The notes under the pieces were generated by a model that was given only the letters and a program-made list of their open reading frames with translations, was not told the DNA's origin and searched no databases. Made by a program: the position numbers and the translations under genes. Positions 1 through 8,402 of a DNA stretch of 64,000 nt are shown here, piece by piece. This DNA is from Rhizobium sp. BK196. GTDB taxonomy: Bacteria > Pseudomonadota > Alphaproteobacteria > Rhizobiales > Rhizobiaceae. Numbering within the stretch: position 1 is the stretch's first letter; each line of letters starts with the position of its first letter. Location of the stretch: NCBI RefSeq assembly GCF_014193255.1, contig NZ_JACHZB010000004.1:1-64000 (forward strand). The letters run 5' to 3'.

Positions 1-44
1 CCATAACCTGAAGGCCGCAGGTTCAAATCCTGACCCCGCAACCA
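1..44 (+). tRNA. Initiator tRNA-fMet (CAT), 3' part only
   Basis: The window opens inside a tRNA gene. The anticodon CAT is at positions 2-4, followed by the 3' half of the anticodon stem, the variable loop, a T arm with the GGTTCAAATCC core, and an acceptor strand CCCCGCA plus ACCA ending at 44. A acceptor strand ending in CGCA-A-CCA is typical of alphaproteobacterial initiator tRNA, where position 1 does not pair with position 72. The 5' half lies outside the window. Confidence 0.85.
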
Positions 45-84
45 CCGACACCTGAATATTTTGCCATTCAAGTCGCTTCAACAA

Positions 85-114
85 AAGCTCCTCCGCGTAA
101 GCGTCGAGGAGCTT
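85..114 (+). terminator. Hairpin downstream of tRNA-fMet
   Basis: AAGCTCCTC (85-93) pairs with GAGGAGCTT (106-114). An inner CGC/GCG stem (94-96 with 101-103) closes a GTAA tetraloop. A pyrimidine-rich TTCTTGCGTCTCT stretch follows. It probably ends the tRNA transcript, although there is no clean T run. Confidence 0.6.
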
Positions 115-192
115 CTTGCGTCTCTCCCCAGTATTAGGTAGCACAAAACCGTACAGCGGTTTTTGCGATAACGACATGCATAAAACAAAGCT

Positions 193-1839
193 CTAATGCA
201 TACGGGGGCGACGTTTCTCGCCGCCGCGCTTTCCGGGCGATCCCATCATGCCTTCAGGGATCTGTTCATCGGCTGCCAGTGCCGCATTATGCTGGCGTAT
301 ACGTTCCAGTGCCACGGAAGCAAGCTGGATATAGGGAATGGCCGCCGGATCGTCGGTATGGATATCCTGGATCGCCGCAAGAACTGTCTCGGCCTGCGTG
401 AGACGGCGTGTTGCGATGAGAGCGACACCTTCTTTGTAACGGGCCTGCACCACATGGGGCGCCTGCTCGCCGATGCGACGGAAGGTTTCGGCCGCGTCCC
501 CATAGAGTTTCAGGGCCAGTTGCGTATCTCCAAGGCGAAGTGCAACCGGCAGTGGTTCGGCGGTGCGCTCCAGCAGCGACTGGTAGGAGGCAAGGGCTTC
601 GATCAGCTTTCCTCGGTCGAAGAGCAGGTTGGCAAGGCCGAATTCGGCACCGACATGACCTGGAGAGGATTGCAGAACCTGGGTGAAGACGATCTCGGCT
701 TTTCCTCTCTCGCCCTTTCGATACATTTCGAGTGCCTGCTGATAGACGTAGCTGACGCTGCGGGGATGTAGAACGCCGCCGAGATTGCGTCCGTCGCGAG
801 TCCTGAAGAGCGTATAGCTGATCCGACGCTCGTCAGCACCGAAAACATATTTGTAAGGTTCGTTTCCGCGCAGGAAATCATAGAACCGGAAGCCGTCTTC
901 GATCGCCCGGCGAATGCAGTATCCATGCAGCACCAGACCGGAAGACGGCGTCTTCCAGCTCTCGTCACGACCGGTAATATAGAAGAGGATCGTCTTTTTC
1001 GGATGGTCGATGATGTTGGCGAGGGCGCCGAGCGGCCTTTCGCCGAACCAGAAGACTGGGACATCGAGTGTGCCGCTCTTGAAGCAGTCCATCAGCATCT
1101 CACGGGTGGAATTGATAAGCCGCTCCGTCCGCTCCGGCCCTTTGCGCTCCGTCCATCGCGTGCGCCAGAAATCGAACAGAATGGCGAGATCTCGGTCAAT
1201 GGTCTCAGGCGTTGCCATGGTGATCCGGTAGCCTTCGTCGCCATCCAGCTTGCGCATAAAGCGGCGCAGCTTCCGACGTGTCTGGCTGCTCATTTTCTGC
1301 TCCAGGTAGTCGTCCCAACTTGCAGGTAGAGAGACGACCGGACAGATCGTATTGTCGATATTGTCATGGGTGGTCGGGGCGCTGTCGCGGAACATGACGA
1401 GCGGCCCCTGCAGCGCCAGGATCATCTTCTCCCGCCGTTCCGGCGGCCCGCTGAAATGGTCCAGCCGGAGATGTGTCCAGTTCTGCTGTCTGAGGTAAGC
1501 CGCAAAGCCGTGGATCGCCTTTTGTTCGTAGCCGGGCATGACGATGAGGCCGGTATAGTCGGCCGAATAATTCCCGCCCATGACGATTTCATCGTAGAAA
1601 AGCCCGCTCTGCTCATCGAATTTCGTGAGCAATCTCAGCGGCAAAAAGGCGACATAGGAAGCACCCGGTTTCCGATCGCGCAGCGCCAGGACGAACCAGC
1701 GGCCGCGATGCCCAAGAAAGTCCTTGAGCCAGGTCCAGGAGAGAAAATGTTGGGCGTCTGGATCGTCCCGATAAACCTGATCCCAATTGTCGCGAACCGC
1801 GTCGAAGCCGGCGACGGTATCAATGATATCGATGTGCAT
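193..1839 (-). CDS. GNAT (BioF2/CelD-like) acetyltransferase with C-terminal TPR repeats
   Basis: A 548-residue predicted cytoplasmic protein. The N-terminal two thirds resemble the Acetyltransf_6 (BioF2-like, formerly CelD/BcsL-like) GNAT fold found in rhizobial surface polysaccharide loci. Typical features are a SWTWLKDF segment near residue 35, a basic stretch SSQTRRKLRR near 190, and YDFLRGNEPYKY near 335. The last ~170 residues are TPR-like helical pairs (GERGKAEIVFTQVL, GLANLLFDRGKLIEAL). ATG 1839 is chosen because GGGAGGGG lies just upstream; an in-frame TTG at 1851 would sit inside that Shine-Dalgarno sequence. It is the last minus-strand gene of the secretion locus. Substrate unknown: it could acylate a surface glycan or an exported protein. 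Confidence 0.7.
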   Translation of the reverse strand: MHIDIIDTVAGFDAVRDNWDQVYRDDPDAQHFLSWTWLKDFLGHRGRWFVLALRDRKPGASYVAFLPLRLLTKFDEQSGLFYDEIVMGGNYSADYTGLIVMPGYEQKAIHGFAAYLRQQNWTHLRLDHFSGPPERREKMILALQGPLVMFRDSAPTTHDNIDNTICPVVSLPASWDDYLEQKMSSQTRRKLRRFMRKLDGDEGYRITMATPETIDRDLAILFDFWRTRWTERKGPERTERLINSTREMLMDCFKSGTLDVPVFWFGERPLGALANIIDHPKKTILFYITGRDESWKTPSSGLVLHGYCIRRAIEDGFRFYDFLRGNEPYKYVFGADERRISYTLFRTRDGRNLGGVLHPRSVSYVYQQALEMYRKGERGKAEIVFTQVLQSSPGHVGAEFGLANLLFDRGKLIEALASYQSLLERTAEPLPVALRLGDTQLALKLYGDAAETFRRIGEQAPHVVQARYKEGVALIATRRLTQAETVLAAIQDIHTDDPAAIPYIQLASVALERIRQHNAALAADEQIPEGMMGSPGKRGGEKRRPRMH

Positions 1840-1975
1840 GCCCCCTCCCAATACTCCGTACGCAATTCGGGAGATTCGAGTTTAGTGGGAAACATCGATC
1901 TTCAAATAAACCGTGCGGGTGATTCCTTGAGACGAAATGGGATTAGCCCACGGCAGCCGTTTTCGGCCCGCAATA

Positions 1976-2464
1976 TTAGAGTGCTACAATCCGTGGGCTT
2001 GCATGGATGAAAGCCCAGAGCGCCTTGCTGATATTGACGATTTCGCCAATCGATTTGTCCAGAAGCTCCATTTCCCGATCGTCCATCTGTTCGATCTTGC
2101 CGTAGCGGATTTCCTTATCGTCCTCGACGAGGCGCATGAGCTGCGTGCTTGAGATTTCGCCCTTCTCATCGAAGGAATAGATGCAATGATTGTATTTGTT
2201 GCGCATCTTTGATTCCTTCTTCAGGCGCGACATGGCGGAGAGAACTGCCTTGCGGTCCGCAGCTGGCGTCGAAGGAAGCTTTGCGAGGCGCTCGACGAGA
2301 TCTATGCGCGCGCGCGTCGTATTAAGCGTCAGGAAAACCACGATCGCCGCATCCTTCTCCACCTTGAGAAGGTGGGCGATAATATAGATCAGAAGGCTTT
2401 CTGTATTCGTCCAGACATAGTTTAGCCGGCCAACACTCAATAAGACATCTGACATGGCCGGCAT
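1976..2464 (-). CDS. Hypothetical helical protein with HEPN-like RX4H motif
   Basis: A 162-residue, mostly alpha-helical protein with no signal peptide. No named family is recognised with certainty. The helix-rich layout and the central RNKYNH hexapeptide (R-x4-H) resemble HEPN-type proteins, which use R-x4-6-H for RNA cleavage or as a non-catalytic scaffold. ATG 2464 is supported by AAGGAG six bases upstream. It lies between the membrane fusion protein gene of the secretion system and the GNAT-TPR gene, all on the minus strand. Whether it belongs to the same transcript is unclear, since about 80 bp separate it from the upstream gene. Confidence 0.6.
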   Translation of the reverse strand: MPAMSDVLLSVGRLNYVWTNTESLLIYIIAHLLKVEKDAAIVVFLTLNTTRARIDLVERLAKLPSTPAADRKAVLSAMSRLKKESKMRNKYNHCIYSFDEKGEISSTQLMRLVEDDKEIRYGKIEQMDDREMELLDKSIGEIVNISKALWAFIHASPRIVAL

Positions 2465-2544
2465 GCTGAACTCCTTCAGATCAAGGCCGATAATACATGA
2501 ACTATATCAGATCATTTCGTTGAACGCTTCGGAAATTTCTGAAC

Positions 2545-3894
2545 TTAACGCTCCTTGAAGGCGCGCGACATGCTGTCGACAACCGGCTTGCTCAGATATT
2601 CGAAGAAGGTGCGTTCCGAGGTCTGGAGCAGCACTTCGGCCGGCATGCCGGGAACCGGGTGGAAGTTGTGAACACGGGCGATTTCCGAGTCCGGAATCTG
2701 CACGCGCACGATGTACACGTCCTTTACGGATAAGCCGGCATTTTCCTCGACGGAATCTGCCGAAACATAGAAGACCTTTCCTTCCAGAACCGGTGTGGTG
2801 CGTCTATTGAGGGCGGTCAGGCGGATCGCGGCCGTCTGTCCCTCGTGCAACTGATCGATGGAAGTACGCAATACCTGCGCCTCCAGGATCAGCGGCACAT
2901 GCGCCGGCAGGATCTCCATGATTGGCTTTCCAGTGGTGATGACGCCGCCGGCCGTATGATAGTAGGAGCGCACCACAGTACCTGTGACAGGCGAGCGGAT
3001 GGTTGTGCGTTCCAGAACGCCGGATGCCTCCCGTGCTTGTTCGCGAACGCCGTCGAGGTCGGATTCAGCCGTCTCCAGTGCATCGAGTGCCGCTTGCTTG
3101 TTGGAGTTGACGGCGATGACCGCTTCCTGGCGGAACTTGGCGATTTCCGCCTCGCTCTCATTCAGCTCGCCGTTCAGGCGGGAAATGTCGCCCATAGCAT
3201 CGGCAATGGCGCGTTCGATTGCTAGAAGATCGGTCTTGCGCATATAGCCGACCTTGACGAGCCGCTCCTTGGAATCGCGCTCGTCCGACAGGAGTGCCAA
3301 TTGCCGTTCGAAAGATTCGCGCTGACCCTTGTAGCCCTCGAAGCGGTATTCCAGCGACTTGATGTTCTTCTCGATGAGGTTGAGTTGCTCTTCGAGCTTG
3401 ACACGCTTGCTATGGAAAACAACGTTCTGGCTTTGGATGATGGCGTTGACGTCGGGATCACTTGCCTGTTCCATCACGGTATCAGGGAGTTTGAGCTCAT
3501 GCGTTCCCTGGGCTTCGGCTCTCAGCCGCGCCACGACAGCTTCCAGGCGCAGGCGCCTTAAGTTCAGCATACGTTCGTTGGTCAGGGCAGCCGTCTGGTC
3601 GAGCGTCAGCAGCACATCGCCCTCCTTGACGCTTGCTCCCTCGCCGACCATCATTTCCTTGATGATGCCGCCTTCAAGATGCTGGACGACCTTATTGTTG
3701 CCGGTCGCAACGAAGCTGCCCTGGGCGATGATTGCCGAGGCAAGCGGCGCGGTTGCCGCCCAATATCCGAAACCGCCGAATGAAGCGAAAAGTACTGTCA
3801 GGCCAACAAGGCTGTGGGAACGGATGGAGCGTGGGACGTCGTCATACCATTCGAGCTGTCCCGGGCCGGCTCCTTCCTGTTTCTTTTTTCGCAT
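2545..3894 (-). CDS. Type I secretion membrane fusion protein (HlyD/PrsE family)
   Basis: A 449-residue inner-membrane periplasmic adaptor linking the ABC exporter to an outer-membrane TolC-type channel. One N-terminal membrane segment (about residues 28-50, VGLTVLFASFGG) follows a basic cytoplasmic tail. Next come a lipoyl-like half motif (VVQHLEGGIIKEM), a long coiled coil (about 120-290), the second lipoyl half (TIRSPVTGTV) and a C-terminal beta domain. Length fits the PrsE/HlyD family. An upstream GTG at 3903 would overlap the exporter stop codon by 4 nt; ATG 3894 is preferred because GAAAGG precedes it at suitable spacing. It is translationally coupled to the exporter. No TolC gene is in the window. 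Confidence 0.88.
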   Translation of the reverse strand: MRKKKQEGAGPGQLEWYDDVPRSIRSHSLVGLTVLFASFGGFGYWAATAPLASAIIAQGSFVATGNNKVVQHLEGGIIKEMMVGEGASVKEGDVLLTLDQTAALTNERMLNLRRLRLEAVVARLRAEAQGTHELKLPDTVMEQASDPDVNAIIQSQNVVFHSKRVKLEEQLNLIEKNIKSLEYRFEGYKGQRESFERQLALLSDERDSKERLVKVGYMRKTDLLAIERAIADAMGDISRLNGELNESEAEIAKFRQEAVIAVNSNKQAALDALETAESDLDGVREQAREASGVLERTTIRSPVTGTVVRSYYHTAGGVITTGKPIMEILPAHVPLILEAQVLRTSIDQLHEGQTAAIRLTALNRRTTPVLEGKVFYVSADSVEENAGLSVKDVYIVRVQIPDSEIARVHNFHPVPGMPAEVLLQTSERTFFEYLSKPVVDSMSRAFKER

Positions 3895-3899
3895 TGCCG

Positions 3900-6179
3900 T
3901 CACCTTTCGATATGCGATGTCTGCTGTTCGTTGCGACCGTTACCCTTGGAGAGCGCCTGCAGGACTTCCATGCGCTCGCCGAACATCGCGACCGTGCCGT
4001 CCTTGAGAACCATGATCTTGTCCACGCATTGCAGAAGTGCCGGGCGCTGTGTGATCGTGACAGTCGTGATTCCCTGTTTCTTGGCGTGGATTAGCGCTTT
4101 AGCCAGCGCGGCTTCGCCCTGAGTGTCGAGGTTGGAATTGGGCTCGTCGAGCACGACGAATTTCGGATCGCCGAAGAAGGCGCGGGCCAATGCGATGCGC
4201 TGCTTCTGGCCGCCCGAAAGCGGCGCGCCATCGGCTGCGACGACGGTCTCGTAGCCCTGGGGAAAGCCTGCGATCAGTTCATGCACGTCGGCCAGGACGG
4301 CTGCCTCGTATATCTGCCGGTCTTCGACGTCATCGCGCATTCGGCAGATATTGGCCTTGATGGTACCTGGAAAGAGCTGCACATCTTGCGGCAGATAGCC
4401 GATGCTTTCGCCGAACTGTCGCTGGTCCCAGTTGCGCAGATCCATGAGGTCCAAGCGCACATTGCCGGAGGTCGGCAGGATCGAGCCTACCAGCATCTTG
4501 CCGAGCGTCGTCTTTCCGGAACCGGAATTGCCGATGATCGCCAGCGATTCACCCTTCCTCAGCGAGAAGGAGATACCGTTCAGGATCACTTTCTTCTGCG
4601 GCGGCGGAACGAAAAGGACCCGCTCCACATCGAGCCGCCCTTCCGGATTGGGAAGGCGCAGACGCGGGAAGTTGAGCGGCGAGGTAAGCAGCAGGTTCTT
4701 GATGCGACCATAGGCGGCGGCCGACCGGTTGAACTGATGCCAGCCTTCGATTGCCCCTTCGATCGGCGCCAGCGCGCGGCCGGAAATGATCGAAGCTGCG
4801 ATGACCATGCCGCCGGTCAGCTCTCCTGAGAGTGACAGATGCGCGCCCCAGCCGAGAAGTCCGACCTGAGTGATCATGCGGCAGGCTTTGGAAACGCCCG
4901 TGAACATGATGTTGCGATCCTGCGCCTGTACGTGGGATTTCAGCGAGCCGGCGGTTTCCCTGCCCCACATCTTCACCGCCTCGGGAATCATGGCGAGCGC
5001 GTTGATGATCTGCGAGTTACGCGACATGGAATCGAGATGGAAGTTCGCGCGGCTGAGATAGCTGTTGGACTCGGCAAACTGTTTGGCCGTGAACTTCTGG
5101 TTCAGGAAAGCGATCATAAATAGCACCGCACAGCAGGTCATGATGATGATGCCGAGATGCGGATGCACCAGATAGACCACGATCACGAAGAGCGGCATCA
5201 ACGGTGCATCGAGAAAGGCAATCAGCGTGCCTGACGTCAGGAAGCTTCGCAGAAGCTGAAGGTCCTGCAGGATTTGGTAATCCTTGCCGCTTCCATGCAG
5301 CGAGGCGCGTGCGGCCGCACTGAGGATCGGGGCGCCCAGCTGGACTTCCAGTTCGACGGCAGTCCGCATCAGAACGAAGCGCCGGACGGAATCGAGGAAG
5401 GCCTGTAAGAGAACGGCTCCCACCACCACGATTGAAAGCATAACCAGCGTATCGATCGAACGGCTCGTCAGCACACGGTCGGAAATCTGGAAGAGGTAGA
5501 GCGGGATTGCCAGCAGGAGCACGTTGATCGCGATGGTGAAGACCATGACGATTGCGAGGTTGCGCCTTATGACGGCGATACCGTGCGAAAGGCTCAACGC
5601 AAAATTCACCGGCTCGCTGCGTTTGTGAAAGCCGCTGCTTCCGCCACCACCGCCCCCGCCACCACCGGCGAAATCCGGATCCTTGCTGCCACCGTCACCG
5701 CCGGAACGCAGGCGGCGCTCATTCTCCTTCACGGGGCCGCTGTCGCCATCGATCGTCTTGGCGAAAGGAATATCAGGATTGACCTTGAGTTCGGTAGTGT
5801 CTTCGGGCGTGCGCCGTGCTTCGATTTCCGGCCCCGCCGGTGCCCGCATTTCTTCAATGGGCTGCGATTTTGCTTTTCGCTCTATCGGATCGACGAGGGG
5901 TATTGCCACCGCCGCCGGCTTCGGTTCGGGCTGTGTGACAGGCATGACGGCTTGCGCTCCATCTATTTTCTCCGCGTCAACAACCTCGACCTCTTGAGAA
6001 TCGGTCTTCGGCTTGCCCGACAATCTGCGAAGACGGCCGACCGCATCGTCGATCACCGAAATGCAGGTTTGCGTCAGAAAGTCCTCGGCAGCCGGCTCCC
6101 TTGAGGAAGGCTTGTTTGCGCGCAGGTCGAGTACGCTGCCATCGGCAAAAGTTTGCTTTGAATTTGAGATCTGGTTCAT
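3900..6179 (-). CDS. Type I secretion ABC exporter (permease-ATPase) with long N-terminal extension
   Basis: A 759-residue protein fusing an exporter transmembrane domain to an ABC ATPase, expected to energise export of the two proteins encoded just upstream. Residues 1-185 are a charged, Pro/Glu/Lys-rich, probably disordered extension ending in a run of eight glycines near 175. The transmembrane domain follows (about 195-480). The ATPase has Walker A GNSGSGKTT near 550, signature LSGGQKQR near 655 and Walker B FVVLDEPNSNLD. PrsD/LapB-type exporters are usually about 580-720 residues. ATG 6179 (MNQISN) is chosen because GGGAGAGG precedes it and the upstream coding sequence ends at 6205; the open frame beyond it reads through that gene. 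Transported substrates are inferred from position. Confidence 0.85.
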   Translation of the reverse strand: MNQISNSKQTFADGSVLDLRANKPSSREPAAEDFLTQTCISVIDDAVGRLRRLSGKPKTDSQEVEVVDAEKIDGAQAVMPVTQPEPKPAAVAIPLVDPIERKAKSQPIEEMRAPAGPEIEARRTPEDTTELKVNPDIPFAKTIDGDSGPVKENERRLRSGGDGGSKDPDFAGGGGGGGGGSSGFHKRSEPVNFALSLSHGIAVIRRNLAIVMVFTIAINVLLLAIPLYLFQISDRVLTSRSIDTLVMLSIVVVGAVLLQAFLDSVRRFVLMRTAVELEVQLGAPILSAAARASLHGSGKDYQILQDLQLLRSFLTSGTLIAFLDAPLMPLFVIVVYLVHPHLGIIIMTCCAVLFMIAFLNQKFTAKQFAESNSYLSRANFHLDSMSRNSQIINALAMIPEAVKMWGRETAGSLKSHVQAQDRNIMFTGVSKACRMITQVGLLGWGAHLSLSGELTGGMVIAASIISGRALAPIEGAIEGWHQFNRSAAAYGRIKNLLLTSPLNFPRLRLPNPEGRLDVERVLFVPPPQKKVILNGISFSLRKGESLAIIGNSGSGKTTLGKMLVGSILPTSGNVRLDLMDLRNWDQRQFGESIGYLPQDVQLFPGTIKANICRMRDDVEDRQIYEAAVLADVHELIAGFPQGYETVVAADGAPLSGGQKQRIALARAFFGDPKFVVLDEPNSNLDTQGEAALAKALIHAKKQGITTVTITQRPALLQCVDKIMVLKDGTVAMFGERMEVLQALSKGNGRNEQQTSHIER

Positions 6180-6204
6180 CGCGGCCTCTCCCAGGATACG
6201 TCGG

Positions 6205-8265
6205 TCACGCGACCACGGCTTGCATGACGTCAGACGGGTGGGCGGAAGACCATGAAAGGTCGTGCCCGCCGTTGATGATGCCGTCGCCGCTGTCCGCACT
6301 GTCGTGGGCGTCATCGTCATTGAGGAAGGCGATGACTTCATTGGCCAGTTTCTGGCCCGCCATTTCGGGCTGGGTGGTATCGTGTTCGATGATCCCACCC
6401 TGAATGAGAATAGCGTCGGAATAGAGCTGACCGGCAACATAGGTGGTACTGCCGAAGCTGTCGTAGTCGATGATTTCAGCGATATTGGCGATGGTATTGC
6501 TTCCCGTATCGATCGTGACCACGGCGTCCCGGTTATCCTTAAGAAGCTCGGCTGCGGCCTGGGTTACGTCGTCGGAATCTCCAAGGACTGCGACCTGCTT
6601 AATGATCGTCATGTCGAAAAGATTGCCGGTGATGTAGAGAACATTCAGGCCGATGTAGCCCTGGAAGTTGAGATCGTTGGACAAGCCTTCGGGCATTGTC
6701 GGATCACGCTCCTGGATTCCCTTCTCCGCCTCGTGCATATAGTCCGGCATGGTTTCGAACCGGTCGGCAGCCCCGACATTGTGGATCGCGGCAAAATTCC
6801 AGATGAGATTGTTGCCGGACTGGATGGTGGCATTGCCGTCCACGCCGTCTTCGGCGCGAGCCCAGTCGTTGTCGTAGAGAAGCGAAATCTGTGTGATGCT
6901 GTTGATGTCGTAGACACTGCCACCGACGATCACCAGATCGTACTGCGAACTCATCTGGAAAAACGACGAAAAGTTCAGTGTCGTATTGCCACCGGTCAGA
7001 ACCGTCGTCTCCGAACCGCTCGTCGTGACGATCATCGTGTCGTTGTCGCTGACGAAATGATATTGCTCGACCCAGTTTACGAAGGAGATGTCACCATCGA
7101 TGACGCTGACACGCCAGGCCGTTGGAAAGATGGGATCGCCTTGAGCATCGACGATTGTCAGGGATTGGTCGTGTTGGAAAGTGCTGCGTTCGAAGCTTGC
7201 AATATTATAGGCGGAGACACCGGCACTCTCTGCGCCATCGGCCGAGGAATGGAATACGGAGGCGATGTCGTCGTTGTCGCTGTAGACATAGACCTGTGTG
7301 ATGGCGTCGATCTGGTGATGGTCACCCATGACAGCCGTGACGGGGGAGATTACTGCAGTGGTGACGACGGAAGCTATGTTCGCGAGCAGGTTCGCGCCAG
7401 CGGTGACCTCCAGGCTATTTGAAGCTGGGTCATGCTGCTCGACGGATGCCTGGCTTTCGTCTGGATCTTCGGGCGGTTTGGCAAGATCACGGTCCGGCAG
7501 CAAGTCATTGAGCGCCGAAACCTCGGAAACAAGCTTGCTGTTCATATAGGTTCCGGAGATCTCGTCACCCGCCAGCACGAAATCATGGGCCTGATTATTT
7601 GGATTGTCTGCCGGCGGTTCGGTCGTTCCGATCGAGGCTCGCCCGGAATCCTTTACCGCCCGAATATAGGCTTCCATCTCATCGGCAGTTTGCTTGACAC
7701 CTTCGAAAGTGTCGGTCCGTTGCAGGCTGGCAAAGGGAGTGAAGATTTCGGCATCTGCACTGAACTCGGCCAGCCGTTCGGTGACGAAGCTCGTATCACG
7801 GGAGGCATGGTGGCCATTCGTCATGTCGAGGAAATCACCGTCATCGAGCATGTTTATTTGCGTGGCGTATCCGCTCGCCGAGCCGGGACCATTGAAAACT
7901 TCCAGCTTTTCCTCGGCTTCGACATCAATGTCCTGCGGGCTGCCGAACCGGGGCAGCGGCACGTCGCGGTGGGCGATTTCGGAGAGCTTTTCGAGGCTTT
8001 CCTCGAAGGGACGGCCGAACCGATGGGGACTGCCGTAGAGGATATCATAGCTCACACTTCTGTAGTCGACGTCGGGATCGTAGTCTTTGAGCATGAGATC
8101 GGAAGCGAAGGCGGGAGTGCTGTTGACCAGATCGTCTAGCGCCGGATCATTTTCCGCAGGACCCGTGCCCTCGGTCAGCTCCGCGCGCAGCCTCATTTCT
8201 TCGGTCGTCGTTTCGAATATACCGATGAAATGGGCGATGATTTCTGAGAATTTCTCGATTTGCAT
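6205..8265 (-). CDS. Large acidic repeat protein, probable type I secretion substrate
   Basis: A 686-residue acidic protein without an N-terminal signal peptide, encoded 25 bp before the type I exporter. No catalytic domain is recognised. The C-terminal 400 residues contain a degenerate beta-rich repeat: a hydrophobic strand, then (V/L)(Y/F)D-x3-I-x-Q(V/I)x2-L-x-D-x-D. Copies occur near 322 (ITQVYVYSDNDD), 455 (ITQISLLYDNDW) and 553 (IIKQVAVLGDSDDV), with a diverged copy near 608. Interleaved TGSNTIANIA/SGNNLIWNFA elements accompany them. Classical RTX nonapeptides (GGxGxDxxx) are absent. Acidity, Asp-rich turns and lack of a Sec signal fit type I export. Good Shine-Dalgarno GGGAGGG precedes ATG 8265. 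Function unknown: adhesin or matrix protein is the likeliest guess. Confidence 0.75.
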   Translation of the reverse strand: MQIEKFSEIIAHFIGIFETTTEEMRLRAELTEGTGPAENDPALDDLVNSTPAFASDLMLKDYDPDVDYRSVSYDILYGSPHRFGRPFEESLEKLSEIAHRDVPLPRFGSPQDIDVEAEEKLEVFNGPGSASGYATQINMLDDGDFLDMTNGHHASRDTSFVTERLAEFSADAEIFTPFASLQRTDTFEGVKQTADEMEAYIRAVKDSGRASIGTTEPPADNPNNQAHDFVLAGDEISGTYMNSKLVSEVSALNDLLPDRDLAKPPEDPDESQASVEQHDPASNSLEVTAGANLLANIASVVTTAVISPVTAVMGDHHQIDAITQVYVYSDNDDIASVFHSSADGAESAGVSAYNIASFERSTFQHDQSLTIVDAQGDPIFPTAWRVSVIDGDISFVNWVEQYHFVSDNDTMIVTTSGSETTVLTGGNTTLNFSSFFQMSSQYDLVIVGGSVYDINSITQISLLYDNDWARAEDGVDGNATIQSGNNLIWNFAAIHNVGAADRFETMPDYMHEAEKGIQERDPTMPEGLSNDLNFQGYIGLNVLYITGNLFDMTIIKQVAVLGDSDDVTQAAAELLKDNRDAVVTIDTGSNTIANIAEIIDYDSFGSTTYVAGQLYSDAILIQGGIIEHDTTQPEMAGQKLANEVIAFLNDDDAHDSADSGDGIINGGHDLSWSSAHPSDVMQAVVA

Positions 8266-8402
8266 TGCCTTGGCCCTCCCTATCGAAGAAACGACCGGCC
8301 ATGCGGCGTCTTTCTGGGCGAGCCGCGCTGTTCGTCAATTCGCACGCAAGCATTCAAACTGCACCGGCCGAGGCCGGTGCAGTCCTTTCTTGGTCTAGGA
8401 GG

